Assembly: GCF_007751035.1 (NCBI RefSeq)
Contig: NZ_CP036433.1
Span: 7,111,001-7,175,000, forward strand
Source: Lignipirellula cremea
GTDB taxonomy: Bacteria > Planctomycetota > Planctomycetia > Pirellulales > Pirellulaceae
Length of the DNA: 64,000 nt
Direction: 5' to 3'
Notes under the pieces: model-generated
The model's input: only the letters and a program-made list of their open reading frames with translations
Told to the model about the DNA's origin: nothing
The model's database searches: none
Translations under genes and position numbers: made by a program
Shown here: piece after piece, positions 25,506 to 33,650 of the stretch
How positions within the stretch are numbered: position 1 is the stretch's first letter
How the letters are laid out: every line of letters starts with the position of its first letter

Positions 25506-27446
25506 ATGCGTGCGTTCATCACCGCGTCGGTGTGTGCTTTTGGCCTGTGGGCCAGTTCACTCCCGGCCCAGGAATTTGAGATGCCCCCCAGTCCGCAGAC
25601 GACCGAGTCGGCGGACCCCAATGCGGCAGTCGCCGAAACGACAACCGCTGTCCCTGCGACCGACACGGCGATCGAAGCCAAACCCTTACCCGTAGCAGTC
25701 GCCCCGGCCCAGACCGACGCTCCCGTCGTCCAGCCGATTGAAACTACCGCTCCCCGCGCCATTCCCCCGACGCCGGAAACGATCCCGTTCGAACAGCAGG
25801 CCCAGCCGCTGCCCGCCAATGTGGAGACGGCCCCGGCCGCCACGGAGCAGCAGGCTCCGGCGCCGATCGTCTCCAAGGCCCCGGCCGTCACGGTGCAGCA
25901 GGCTCCGGCCGTAACGGTGCAGCAGGCTCCGGCCGTAACGGTGCAGCAGGCTCCGGCCGTAACGGTGCAGCAGGCTCCGGCCGCGATGGCGGCTCCGCCG
26001 GCCAACGCCCAGCGTTTACCGGCCTCTCCGCAACTGCGAGTGCAGTCAGGCGTTGCGGCTTCGTTGCCGATCGTGTCGGCGGAAACCGTCGGCCCGCCGA
26101 ACATGCTGGTAGGCACGCCCGCTATGTTCCGCGTCAAAGTGACGAACCTGGGCGACGATGTCGCTCGCGATGTGGCTCTGGAAGTCCTGCTTCCGGTTGG
26201 CGCGAAGGATGTCAAAACGGCCCCGCAATGCGTGGAAATCGGCCCCGGCCGACTGCGTTTCGCTCTGGGCGCCCTGGATGTTAAAGCGACCCGCACGCTG
26301 AGCATTCATTTGACGCCCGGCGCCCGCGGCGCCGCCCAGCTGGAAACCCGCGTGGTCTACTCGAGCGCCTCGGCCCTCGGCATGAACGTGCAGCAGCCGC
26401 AACTGAAAATTGAAGCGACCGGCGCCGCCGACGGCGTTTATTCGCAGCAGCTGGAATTCAAAGTCGTGGTGACCAACACGGGCGATGCTCCCTGCCGGAA
26501 CATCCGCGTGCGACAGATTGTTCCCGCCGGCCTGGAAAGCCTGACCGGCGCCAACGACGCCATCCCGCAGCTCAATGCGGGCGAACGCCGCGAACTGACC
26601 TTTGCCGCCCTGCCCAAAGGCGTCGGCGAAGCCAGCGTTCGCTTTGAAGCCACCGCCGACGGCGACCTGCGGGTGTCGACGGTGAAAACGATCAACATCA
26701 CCCGGCCGATGATTGAAGTCTCCACCGAGGGACCTTCGGTCAACTATCTGCAGCGAGAAGGCGTCTATGCGATTGTCGTTGCCAACACGGGAGACGGCCC
26801 GGCCGTGAACGTGCAGGTGATTTCGTCCATCCCGGCTGGCCTGAAAGTCCTGGCGATTGATCGCCCGGCCAAATTCGACCAGGCCAAACAGCAGCTCACC
26901 TGGACACTGGCTTCGATCCCCGTCGGCGGCCAGGAAGTGATGCGGTTCAAGGCCGTCACCACCGCCGAAGGCCAGCTGGTGCATGAAGTCCAGGTGCAAA
27001 CGGCCAGCGGCATGCGGGCCAAAACGCGGCACCTGACCGACGTCATCAGTCGGGCCGATGTCAACATGCAGATCGCCGATTCCCCGGGCCCGATCCAGGT
27101 TGGCGAAGCCGCCATCTTCGAAGTCCAGGTGCGGAACCGCGGCACCAGCGAAGCCCGGAACGTGGAACTGCGGGCCGAACTGCCCTCGGGGATGGGCGCC
27201 GTCCGCTCGTCGGATTATGAAACCCACGCCAGCGAAGTGCGCTTCCCCGTCACCAGCATCGCTCCCGGCGGCAAGCAGATCTTCCGCTTTGAAGCGGTCA
27301 GCAGCGTGCCGGGCGATCAGATCGTGAAGTTCAAACTTTCGGCCGACAGCCTCAGCCGCGAAGTGACCTCGGAAGAAAGCGTTTACTTCTACAAAACGGG
27401 TCGCGAACGCGTCGCCACCCGACCGTTGGAAAAAGCGGCTGAGTAA
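25506..27446 (+). CDS. Secreted DUF11 / conserved-repeat envelope protein
   Basis: A 646-residue exported protein with signal peptide (MRAFITASVCAFGLWASSLPAQ), a Pro/Ala/Gln/Thr-rich stalk (residues about 20-180) and four or five tandem Ig-like DUF11 (TIGR01451) domains, each with the hallmark VxVTNxGDxxxxNVxVxxxxPxG (for example FRVKVTNLGDDVARDV, FKVVVTNTGDAPCRNI, YAIVVANTGDGPAVNV, FEVQVRNRGTSEARNV). Such domains are structural modules of bacterial surface proteins. The stalk contains four tandem copies of a 24-bp unit coding APAVTVQQ. The start at 25506 has GGAGG upstream. A terminator at 27521-27560 follows, so it is probably monocistronic. Confidence 0.88.
   Translation: MRAFITASVCAFGLWASSLPAQEFEMPPSPQTTESADPNAAVAETTTAVPATDTAIEAKPLPVAVAPAQTDAPVVQPIETTAPRAIPPTPETIPFEQQAQPLPANVETAPAATEQQAPAPIVSKAPAVTVQQAPAVTVQQAPAVTVQQAPAVTVQQAPAAMAAPPANAQRLPASPQLRVQSGVAASLPIVSAETVGPPNMLVGTPAMFRVKVTNLGDDVARDVALEVLLPVGAKDVKTAPQCVEIGPGRLRFALGALDVKATRTLSIHLTPGARGAAQLETRVVYSSASALGMNVQQPQLKIEATGAADGVYSQQLEFKVVVTNTGDAPCRNIRVRQIVPAGLESLTGANDAIPQLNAGERRELTFAALPKGVGEASVRFEATADGDLRVSTVKTINITRPMIEVSTEGPSVNYLQREGVYAIVVANTGDGPAVNVQVISSIPAGLKVLAIDRPAKFDQAKQQLTWTLASIPVGGQEVMRFKAVTTAEGQLVHEVQVQTASGMRAKTRHLTDVISRADVNMQIADSPGPIQVGEAAIFEVQVRNRGTSEARNVELRAELPSGMGAVRSSDYETHASEVRFPVTSIAPGGKQIFRFEAVSSVPGDQIVKFKLSADSLSREVTSEESVYFYKTGRERVATRPLEKAAE
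25881..25976 (+). repeat. Four tandem 24-bp coding repeats
   Basis: Four adjacent units (25881-25904, 25905-25928, 25929-25952, 25953-25976) encode PAVTVQQA. The last three are identical, and the first differs by one base (GTCACG instead of GTAACG). They sit in the Pro-rich stalk of the DUF11 protein and mark a site of recent slippage or unequal exchange. Confidence 0.9.
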
Positions 27447-27520
27447 GCCGCCAGAGTAGATTGCCTGGCGCGGTTTCACGCCAGGTAATCGCCCCCAAGA
27501 AATGCGAACGAACCTCCGCC

Positions 27521-27560
27521 TCCGGCCAGCAGCCCCACGCGTCTGGCCGGGGGCTTTTTT
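27521..27560 (+). terminator. Intrinsic terminator of the DUF11 gene
   Basis: CCGGCCAG (27522-27529) pairs with CTGGCCGG (27543-27550), followed by GGGCTTTTTT on the plus strand. A smaller hairpin (CCTGGCG/CGCCAGG) lies at about 27467-27485. Confidence 0.75.
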
Positions 27561-27686
27561 GCGCTAGCCGGCAAGGGGTGGTCAGAAAAGATCGGAAAAA
27601 AGAGATGCGGCCAAAGCCATCCCGCAAACTTTCCTCCGTCCGCGGGGCGCCTGCCGGCTGTCGACGGCGGCAGGGCGACCATTTCT

Positions 27687-28478
27687 CTACGTCCCCCGGC
27701 CATAGCGTTCGGTGAATGCATCGCACAGGACGCGCAGGCTCGGATCCAGCAACCGGCGGGCGGCTCCCCGCAGTTCGGCCGGCGGCGTGCCAAAAAACGC
27801 TTCGGCCAGGGCGCCTGCCATGCAGGCCAGCGTATCGGCGTCGCCTCCCAGGGAGATGGCCAGACGCAGGGCGTGTTCAAAATCGTCCGCCTCCAGGAAC
27901 GCCCTGATTGCCTGGGGCACGGTGCCCTGGCAGGAGGAATCAAAAACATATTCGGCCCGCTGGTCGTCGATTGAGCGTTCCAGCTCGTAGCCGAATTCCT
28001 GCGTCAGGTACGCGGCAATCTGGGGACGATCCATGCCGGTCCGGGCCAGGAACACTCCGGCGGCGATTGCTTGCGCCCCTTTGACGCCTTCGGGATGGTT
28101 ATGGGTGACCATCGCCGTGCGTCGGGCGTGCAGCAGCACCTGGTCAAGCGTGGAATACCGCCAGCCGACCGGGCTGACCCGCATGGCGGAGCCATTGCCG
28201 TAACTGTTATACGGTTCCTCCCGTTCACTGAAGGCCCATTCGCGATACGCCTTGCCGTAGCCGGCCAGCGGATAAGCCACGGTGTACGCTTTCAGCCGTT
28301 CGATCAGATCGTGGTCATACAGCAGGCTGTCGGCCACGGCGATCGTCAGCACGGTGTCGTCGGTAAATCGGGCGTCTTCGGCGACCAGCGGCTGGAAATC
28401 GACGCGCCGCACCGGCATCCAGTCACGTCGTCCCTCATAGACCGAGCCGACAATGTCGCCAATAATCGCACCCCACAT
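27687..28478 (-). CDS. ADP-ribosylglycohydrolase family protein
   Basis: A 263-residue enzyme of the ARH / crystallin J1 / DraG family, which removes ADP-ribose from proteins or nucleic acids using two magnesium ions. Metal-binding signatures are complete: GAIIGDIVGSVYEG at the N terminus, FTDDTVLTIAVADSLL with the TDDT ligands, and GGDADTLACMAGALAEA near the C terminus. The frame extends upstream, but the family start is the ATG at 28478 (MWGAIIGD), which has AGGCGAG before it. The gene is divergent from a caspase-fold protein with a 345-bp shared upstream region. No ADP-ribosyltransferase gene is visible in the window, so the target is unknown. Confidence 0.92.
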   Translation of the reverse strand: MWGAIIGDIVGSVYEGRRDWMPVRRVDFQPLVAEDARFTDDTVLTIAVADSLLYDHDLIERLKAYTVAYPLAGYGKAYREWAFSEREEPYNSYGNGSAMRVSPVGWRYSTLDQVLLHARRTAMVTHNHPEGVKGAQAIAAGVFLARTGMDRPQIAAYLTQEFGYELERSIDDQRAEYVFDSSCQGTVPQAIRAFLEADDFEHALRLAISLGGDADTLACMAGALAEAFFGTPPAELRGAARRLLDPSLRVLCDAFTERYGRGT

Positions 28479-28823
28479 GGTTGGCTCGCCTGGAAAAATT
28501 GAGAGAAGGTCGCTCACCGCCGGACTACCGGCCAGGATGCTGCGCGCGACTCGCGGACATACGTATCGTTGGGCGGCTGGTCGGCCAATTGCATCGCAAA
28601 CTTCCTGCGATTCTAAACCTTTCGCCAGGCTGTGCGAATGCCGGGCGGCAGGTTGCTTGCGGCGCAGCCCCAGGCAGCGACAATAGGAAAGTCCCATCCC
28701 AGGCAGACCGCCCCAGGCAGGCTAACGGGCAAGACACGACGCCGGCCTGGAAGCGTCCTGGCGGATCTTCTCTGTGGGATGGCGGCATGTATCCAGGCGA
28801 CACGTTTTTTCGGAGTGAACGGA
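28479..28823. other. Divergent upstream region of ADP-ribosylglycohydrolase and caspase-like genes
   Basis: These 345 bases must hold both promoters. Open frames run through it in several phases, but none has a start with a ribosome-binding site and a recognisable product. No repeat is seen. Confidence 0.4.
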
Positions 28824-30305
28824 GTGAAAGTATCGCTGTTGATTGCCGTCGAAGAGTACGCCGATGCGCAACTACCCCCCGTCAAGTTCGCCGCGGCTGA
28901 CGCCGAAGCGATGGCCAAGGCGCTAGAACCGCACGGGTTTGAAGCGGCCGACCGCATGCTCCTGCTGCAGGGCCAGGCGACCCGCACCACCGTGGAGTCC
29001 CGACTCCGCCGCGCGCTGCGGGCCGCGGCCGACGACGATGTTGTCTGCTTGTATTTTGCTGGTGTCGGATTCTCCCTTAACGGCCGCAACTTCCTCGCCT
29101 GCCATGATACGCAAAGCGGCGACCTGGAGGCGACCAGTATTGCGCTGGACTGGCTGCTGGACCTGCTGGCCGACTGCGAAGCAGAAAGCGTGGTGCTGCT
29201 GCTGGATGCGACTCCGCTGGTTCCACCGGACGCAGCCCCGGACCAGGCCGGGACCGACGATCTGCTCGACGAAGAACTGGCCGCTTTCTTCGAGCAGCAG
29301 CAACGCTGCGTTTGCCTGGCCGCCCGGCAAACGGGCGAGGTCTCCTGGCCTAATCGCCAGCAGAAGCACGGCGCCTGGGCGAACCACCTGCTAGAAGCCT
29401 GGTCCGGCACGGCGACCGGGGCGCTGGCCGGCGGCGCCCTGCTCACAGCCGCTTCCCTGCAGCGTTACCTGGAAGGGGCCGTTCCGCGGAGCCTACGGGC
29501 CGCCTTTACCGATCGGAAGCAGCAAACGCCCACACTGTACGCCAAGGCGGGGGTTGATTTCCCGCTGGCCGACTTTCGCGATATTCCGCCCGACGCAGCC
29601 GCCAGCAGTCGCCCCAGCGCCCAGCAGATGCTGCGCGTGCGGCTGGTGCGGCAGAAGTCGCATCCTGTCAAAGAGCTGGCCGGTTTTCGATCCCATCACC
29701 GTGTTCCCGATAGTGCGGGCCACTTCGCCGATTCGTTTGTCTCCAGTCTGGCGGAAGAGCAGATCCGCGCCGACCTGGAGCAAATCCACCTGCAGTTGCG
29801 CACAGCGTTTCGCTTCAAACGTCTCGATGTGCAGATGAATGGACCGGTCGATGGGGGCGGGTCTCTGATTACGCCGTTCTTTACCTATGCAGTCAGTGTC
29901 ATCTCGGATCCCGACGACCCGGGCTCCGTCATCTGGCAATGGGAAGTGATGGACATGAAAGAGTCCGAGCCAATCTTCTCAGACGCTTTCGCCCAGGTGT
30001 TTGGCGATCTGTTTGATACGATCGAATTCACGCCGTCCCAGTCCGTCGAGCTGACTGACTTTATCGACCGTGTAGAACAGCTTGACGAAGAGCGAATTCA
30101 GATCAACTATGATCCGGCCGCTACCTGGTGTGAACTGGAAATCATTAATATCGCCGGCCTGGTGCATATCACTCCGTCGATCGTGCAGATCGTCCAGCGG
30201 CATCCCCAACCGCCGCGTCTGCTGCTGCAGTCGTTTCTCGACATTCAGCACATACTCATCGACGCAAACGCTCACAGCCTGCTCCCGTTTCACGGCAAAC
30301 AGTAA
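28824..30305 (+). CDS. Caspase-fold pseudoenzyme with a C-terminal domain of unknown function
   Basis: A 493-residue protein; the N-terminal 230 residues fit the bacterial caspase (peptidase C14-like) fold: KVSLLIAVEEYADAQLPPVKFAAADAEAMAKAL, then a DDVVCLYFAGVGF strand and a VVLLLDATPLV strand. In active members these strands read YFSGHG and LLDAC. Here the histidine position holds Val81 and the cysteine position Thr130, so proteolysis is not expected. The remaining ~230 residues (from about 270) match no family I recognise. The GTG at 28824 has GGAG at the right distance; in-frame starts upstream (ATG 28779, frame open to 28632) add sequence that does not look like this fold. Divergent from the ADP-ribosylglycohydrolase gene. 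Confidence 0.7.
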   Translation: MKVSLLIAVEEYADAQLPPVKFAAADAEAMAKALEPHGFEAADRMLLLQGQATRTTVESRLRRALRAAADDDVVCLYFAGVGFSLNGRNFLACHDTQSGDLEATSIALDWLLDLLADCEAESVVLLLDATPLVPPDAAPDQAGTDDLLDEELAAFFEQQQRCVCLAARQTGEVSWPNRQQKHGAWANHLLEAWSGTATGALAGGALLTAASLQRYLEGAVPRSLRAAFTDRKQQTPTLYAKAGVDFPLADFRDIPPDAAASSRPSAQQMLRVRLVRQKSHPVKELAGFRSHHRVPDSAGHFADSFVSSLAEEQIRADLEQIHLQLRTAFRFKRLDVQMNGPVDGGGSLITPFFTYAVSVISDPDDPGSVIWQWEVMDMKESEPIFSDAFAQVFGDLFDTIEFTPSQSVELTDFIDRVEQLDEERIQINYDPAATWCELEIINIAGLVHITPSIVQIVQRHPQPPRLLLQSFLDIQHILIDANAHSLLPFHGKQ

Positions 30306-30839
30306 TCACCAAGTGGCCAGAACCTGGGGCTTCCCGTGTGCGGAACCTAAGTTAACAGGAGAGTTAACACAGGGGCCTGTTCGTGCTCTTTTTTTCTGCT
30401 GGCTCCGGCGGTTTGGAAGCGGCCGGATAAAGCGTCTGGACAGCCAGTTGCGTGTAACGCGCGGACCAGAATGGTTTTCGTTCTGCTATGATACCCATGC
30501 TGGCAGGCGATTCCTGGGCGGACCCGTGACGGCTTCACCCAGGATCTCACAGGCCGAAGCTGGAGCTGTGCGGTTTCCCGTAGCAGCAAACAGTCTTTTG
30601 CCACACCTGCGATTGCAAATTCGAAGAGTCGAAACCTGAAAGACCAGCGCGGAGTGTTCCGAAAAGTGTCGCAAAAACAAGGGGGAAACGACGCCAGGGC
30701 AACGCTTTCGGGGCGTTAACTCATTCCTCCTCTATCGGCCTTGTGATACGACTTTGAGCGGGTAAGTTAAGCGGCTGGTCATCTCGCGGCTTAGGGTTGG
30801 CTTTCGTACAATAGGCGTTTTGCCCTGAGGAGCAGCAGA
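30306..30839. other. Intergenic region upstream of the DtxR-type regulator
   Basis: This 534-bp region has CCTAAGTTAAC at 30346-30356 (which also occurs as GTTAACTTAGG at about 62991) but no ORF or RNA that I can support. A TACAAT near 30807 could be the -10 box of the regulator gene, without a good -35. GAGGAG just before 30840 is its ribosome-binding site. Confidence 0.4.
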
Positions 30840-31508
30840 GTGGCAAGCTTGACCGTCGAGAACTATATAAAAACGATCTATCAAATTTGCATTGACCAGA
30901 ACGATACGCCGGCAGGGACAGGAAAAATCGCTGATATCCTTGGGGTTTCGCCTGGCACGGTCACCAGCATGCTCAAGGGGCTTTCCGAATCGGGGATGGT
31001 GACTTACACCCCTTATACGGGCGTGATCTTAACCGAGTCGGGCCGAAGTCTTGCGCTCCGCGTACTGCGACGCCATCGTTTGATTGAGCTGTTTCTCACG
31101 CGGACCTTGGCGCTTTCCTGGGACGAGGTGCACGCCGAAGCGGAGAATATGGAGCACTCCGTCAGTGACTTCCTGATCGACCGGATCGATGCGTATCTGG
31201 GTTATCCGGAAAACGATCCGCACGGAGATCCCATCCCGCGCGCCGACGGCACCGTTCCCCTGTCCAACGGGGAAAGCCTGGCCGACCTGAAAATCAATGA
31301 TCATTTCTATCTGCTCCGCGTGCTCGATCAATCGCAAAGTTTTCTGCGCTTCCTGAGCGAAGCAGGGTTGGAATTGAATTCCCAGGGCCGCGTCGTTTCC
31401 AACAGTCCCGAAGGCGGCGTGATCTCCATCGAAGTCGACGGACGCCCCACCACGCTTTCGCATGAAGCGGCCAAAAAACTGTTCGTGGCCATGACCGAAA
31501 GCCCTTAG
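30840..31508 (+). CDS. DtxR/MntR-family metal-dependent transcriptional regulator
   Basis: A 222-residue repressor-type regulator that senses Fe(II) or Mn(II). The N-terminal winged helix-turn-helix is typical (TVENYIKTIYQI ... TGKIADILGVSPGTVTSMLKGLSESGMVTYTPYTGVILTESG). It is followed by the dimerisation/metal domain (HRLIELFLTRTLALSWDEVHAEAENMEHSVSD, with the Glu and His ligands expected in H-x-x-x-E and E-x-x-H-x-S) and an SH3-like FeoA-type C-terminal domain. The start is GTG at 30840 with GAGGAG upstream. No metal transporter gene is adjacent, so its regulon lies elsewhere. Confidence 0.92.
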   Translation: MASLTVENYIKTIYQICIDQNDTPAGTGKIADILGVSPGTVTSMLKGLSESGMVTYTPYTGVILTESGRSLALRVLRRHRLIELFLTRTLALSWDEVHAEAENMEHSVSDFLIDRIDAYLGYPENDPHGDPIPRADGTVPLSNGESLADLKINDHFYLLRVLDQSQSFLRFLSEAGLELNSQGRVVSNSPEGGVISIEVDGRPTTLSHEAAKKLFVAMTESP

Positions 31509-32049
31509 CTGCCGCCTCCCTTGGAAGCGATGCGAAGATTGGCCCTTTGCTCCGCCGGCTTCCCTCACCAGGCGAACGACTTTGCGCCGGTCAGGGTGTA
31601 GTCGTCCCGCGGCTGGCGATCTTCATGCGACGCCTGGGGTCGCCTTCTTTCTCTGGTTTTCTCCTGTCTGGCAACGCACAGAATTCTGTCTGTCGCCGCG
31701 GAGGTGTTGGGCCCACGCCATGCGAGGGCCTCTTTGAACCGTCAAGGCGAGAATCGCCCAGATGACGGCCATGCCGGTTGCGCGGCGACCAGGTTTTTCC
31801 CGCGATCGGTCATAAGCTGCGGCTCTTCAGGCCGCCCAGACCAGTAAATCCAGGCGGATTTGCCGAACTTTCACTTTTTTGTCGGGTTGGCGCACCCTTT
31901 GCAACTCTTTGGAACTGTCGTCGTGTACGGCAAACATAATCGCCCAGGCATCACCATGCTGGGTGTTCAACATCGCCCAGGCATCACCATGCTGGGTGTT
32001 CAACATAGAAGCTCGATAATCAGAATGCCTTGTTAAAAGGAGAATTACG
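31509..32049. other. Intergenic region with tandem hairpin repeats
   Basis: Of these 541 bases only 31941-32006 shows clear structure (two tandem 33-bp repeats). The rest holds short open frames without ribosome-binding sites, and I see nothing else in it. Confidence 0.4.
31941..32006. repeat. Two identical tandem 33-bp hairpin units
   Basis: The units at 31941-31973 and 31974-32006 are identical. Each contains CCCAGGCAT and ATGCTGGG, which pair with one bulged base around a CACC loop. The array ends 43 bases before the start codon of the DUF2383 gene, so it could be a protein-binding site or a leader structure for that gene. Confidence 0.7.
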
Positions 32050-32505
32050 ATGGAAACCAAATTTCATCTCGACGAAGCCACGATCGACGAACTTCAGACC
32101 CTGATCCAGATCAACCTGGATAGCCAGGAAGCGTTCACGGAGCTAGCTGAGAACGTCAAGGGCGATCCGCTCGCCAGCTATTTCACGAAGCTATCGCAGG
32201 ATCGCGCCACGCAGGCCGCTGAACTGCAGTCGCTGGTGGCCGACAACGCCGAAGAGCCGTCGAAAGACGGCACGATGACTGGCGCCGCCAAACGCGCCTG
32301 GACCAATCTTCGCGCCGCCCTGGGCGGAGGTCGCCACACGATGTTGTGCGAGGCCGAGAGCGAAGAAGACAGGATCAAACACGCGTACGAAGACGCCCTC
32401 AAGCGTGAGCCCGGCACTGCCGTCAGCGACGTGCTGCACCGGCATATGGCGAACGTGAAAGCAGCGCACGATCGAGTCCGCGAACTGCGGGACCGTGAGA
32501 AATAA
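32050..32505 (+). CDS. PA2169-type four-helix-bundle protein (DUF2383)
   Basis: A 151-residue, all-helical, soluble protein. It opens with the family pattern IDELQTLIQINLDSQEAFTELAENV and ends with a helical AHDRVRELRDRE. DUF2383 proteins have a ferritin-like four-helix fold but usually lack a proven di-iron site, and their role is mostly linked to stress or stationary phase; none is established here. AAAAGGAG precedes the ATG. A strong terminator at 32565-32617 ends the unit, so it is monocistronic. The two tandem hairpins upstream are a possible control site. Confidence 0.85.
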   Translation: METKFHLDEATIDELQTLIQINLDSQEAFTELAENVKGDPLASYFTKLSQDRATQAAELQSLVADNAEEPSKDGTMTGAAKRAWTNLRAALGGGRHTMLCEAESEEDRIKHAYEDALKREPGTAVSDVLHRHMANVKAAHDRVRELRDREK

Positions 32506-32564
32506 GCGGCGCCGCGGCCAGCGGCCCACGGTTGCTGGTCCGCCGCCCATGATACCCACCCCAG

Positions 32565-32617
32565 GCCGCCTGGTTTTTGTCGACTGTCCCTTTCGACAAT
32601 GCTAGGCGGCTTTTTTT
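32565..32617 (+). terminator. Two-level intrinsic terminator of the DUF2383 gene
   Basis: GCCGCCT (32565-32571) pairs with AGGCGGC (32604-32610), enclosing TTGTCGA/TCGACAA. A run of seven T follows on the plus strand. Confidence 0.85.
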
Positions 32618-32663
32618 ATTTCTTGCCTCGGGGGGGTTTGTCCGCTATCCTTTAGCTGTGAAC

Positions 32664-32681
32664 ACCCGTATATTAACGGGT
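32664..32681. promoter_or_regulatory. Candidate LexA operator: ACCCGT-n6-ACGGGT
   Basis: A perfect 6-bp inverted repeat with a 6-bp AT spacer lies about 95 bases upstream of lexA. LexA usually represses its own gene through such a palindrome, and LexA boxes differ between phyla. The assignment rests on position and symmetry only. Confidence 0.4.
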
Positions 32682-32775
32682 CAGGTTGTTTTCTCACTCA
32701 CCGAGCAAGGAGGTCGCTGGGTGCGGAACTTCGGTCTGATCTTTTCGTTCTTTGGGCCCACAGGACTCTGGATCT

Positions 32776-33378
32776 ATGTCGCTCGACCAACTCACGCGGA
32801 AACAGCTGGCCGTTTATAACTTTGTCCGCGACCTGATCGTGAATCGAGGTTATGGCCCCACCGTGCGGGAGATTGGAACCCAGTTCGATATCAGCTCGCC
32901 CAACGGCGTGGTGTGCCATCTGAAAGCGCTGGAGAAAAAAGGGCTCATCAGGCGCGACCCCCGCAAATCGCGAGCGATCGAACTGACCGAGGATCCTTAC
33001 GATGACAGCGGCCTGCCGCTGCGAGGGATGGTCGCCGCCGGCGTCATGCGGGAAGCGATCGAAGACGATCAGCGCATTAACTTTGCCGACATGTTCAAAG
33101 AAGAGCGAAACCACTTTGTGCTGAAAGTCTCGGGCGACTCCATGATTGAGGCCCACATCGACGACGGCGACTACGTGGTGGTGCGCAAGCAGAACACGGC
33201 CAATAAAGGCCAGATGGTCGTGGCGCAAACTTCCGACGGCGAGGCCACACTCAAGTACTGGTTCCCGGAAGCGACCCGCATCCGCCTGCAGCCCGCCAAT
33301 TCTGAGATGGAGCCGATCTACGTCAAAGACGCCAGCGTACTCGGCGTGGTCGTCGGCGTCGTCCGCAACTACGGCTAA
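32776..33378 (+). CDS. lexA: LexA repressor
   Basis: A 200-residue SOS repressor that self-cleaves when stimulated by RecA filaments. The N-terminal winged helix (LTRKQLAVYNFVRDLIVNRGYGPTVREIGTQF, SSPNGVVCHLKALEKKGLI) is the LexA DNA-binding domain. The cleavage site lies in MVAAGVM (Ala88-Gly89), and the catalytic dyad is Ser122 in SGDSMIE and Lys160 in ATLKYW. The ATG at 32776 is preferred over a TTG at 32752. It is monocistronic here, with a palindrome at 32664-32681 as a possible autoregulatory operator. No other SOS gene is near. Confidence 0.95.
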   Translation: MSLDQLTRKQLAVYNFVRDLIVNRGYGPTVREIGTQFDISSPNGVVCHLKALEKKGLIRRDPRKSRAIELTEDPYDDSGLPLRGMVAAGVMREAIEDDQRINFADMFKEERNHFVLKVSGDSMIEAHIDDGDYVVVRKQNTANKGQMVVAQTSDGEATLKYWFPEATRIRLQPANSEMEPIYVKDASVLGVVVGVVRNYG

Positions 33379-33456
33379 TACGCCCTTGCTACAGTCCGTC
33401 GGCGAAAGGGTTGCCTGCCCAAGGGCGGAGCGTTGTTTCACGGACCGCTCCTCTCG

Positions 33457-33489
33457 CAATCAGCCGCCGGGCGGTAGCCCACGCTTCTC
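33457..33489 (-). repeat. Dispersed repeat R3, left inverted copy
   Basis: CAATCAGCCGCCGGGCGGTAGCCCACG is the reverse complement of the block at 42905-42937 (CCGTGGGCTAGCGCCCGGCGGCTGATTG) with two changes. A more diverged plus-strand copy lies at 33601-33630, so the two form an inverted pair about 110 bases apart between lexA and the SDR gene. Confidence 0.6.
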
Positions 33490-33600
33490 CGGCATTCCGC
33501 GCTACCTCAACTATCCGCGGCCTTCACCAAACCGCAGGAACATCGACGGTCTTCCTGCGTATTTCCCACCCGGAATCGCTCCGCAATGCGATTTCCGAGG

Positions 33601-33630
33601 AAACCGTGGGCAAGCGTCCTGCGGCTGACT
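33601..33630 (+). repeat. Dispersed repeat R3, right copy
   Basis: AAACCGTGGGCAAGCGTCCTGCGGCTGACT matches the R3 block at 42905 with several substitutions and faces the copy at 33457-33489. It lies just beyond the stop codon of the minus-strand SDR gene. Confidence 0.55.
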
Positions 33631-33650
33631 TTGGCTGGAGACGATGATCT

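Noticed and set aside
25881-25976. Short tandem units considered as a CRISPR array
   Set aside because: The units are adjacent without spacers and lie in frame in a coding region; no cas gene is in the window.
26046-27479. A 477-codon minus-strand frame opposite the DUF11 gene
   Set aside because: Antisense shadow of a GC-rich gene with clear DUF11 repeats on the plus strand; no family matches the minus frame.
28824-29520. Active caspase-like protease
   Set aside because: Both catalytic positions are replaced (Val81 and Thr130), so activity is not supported.
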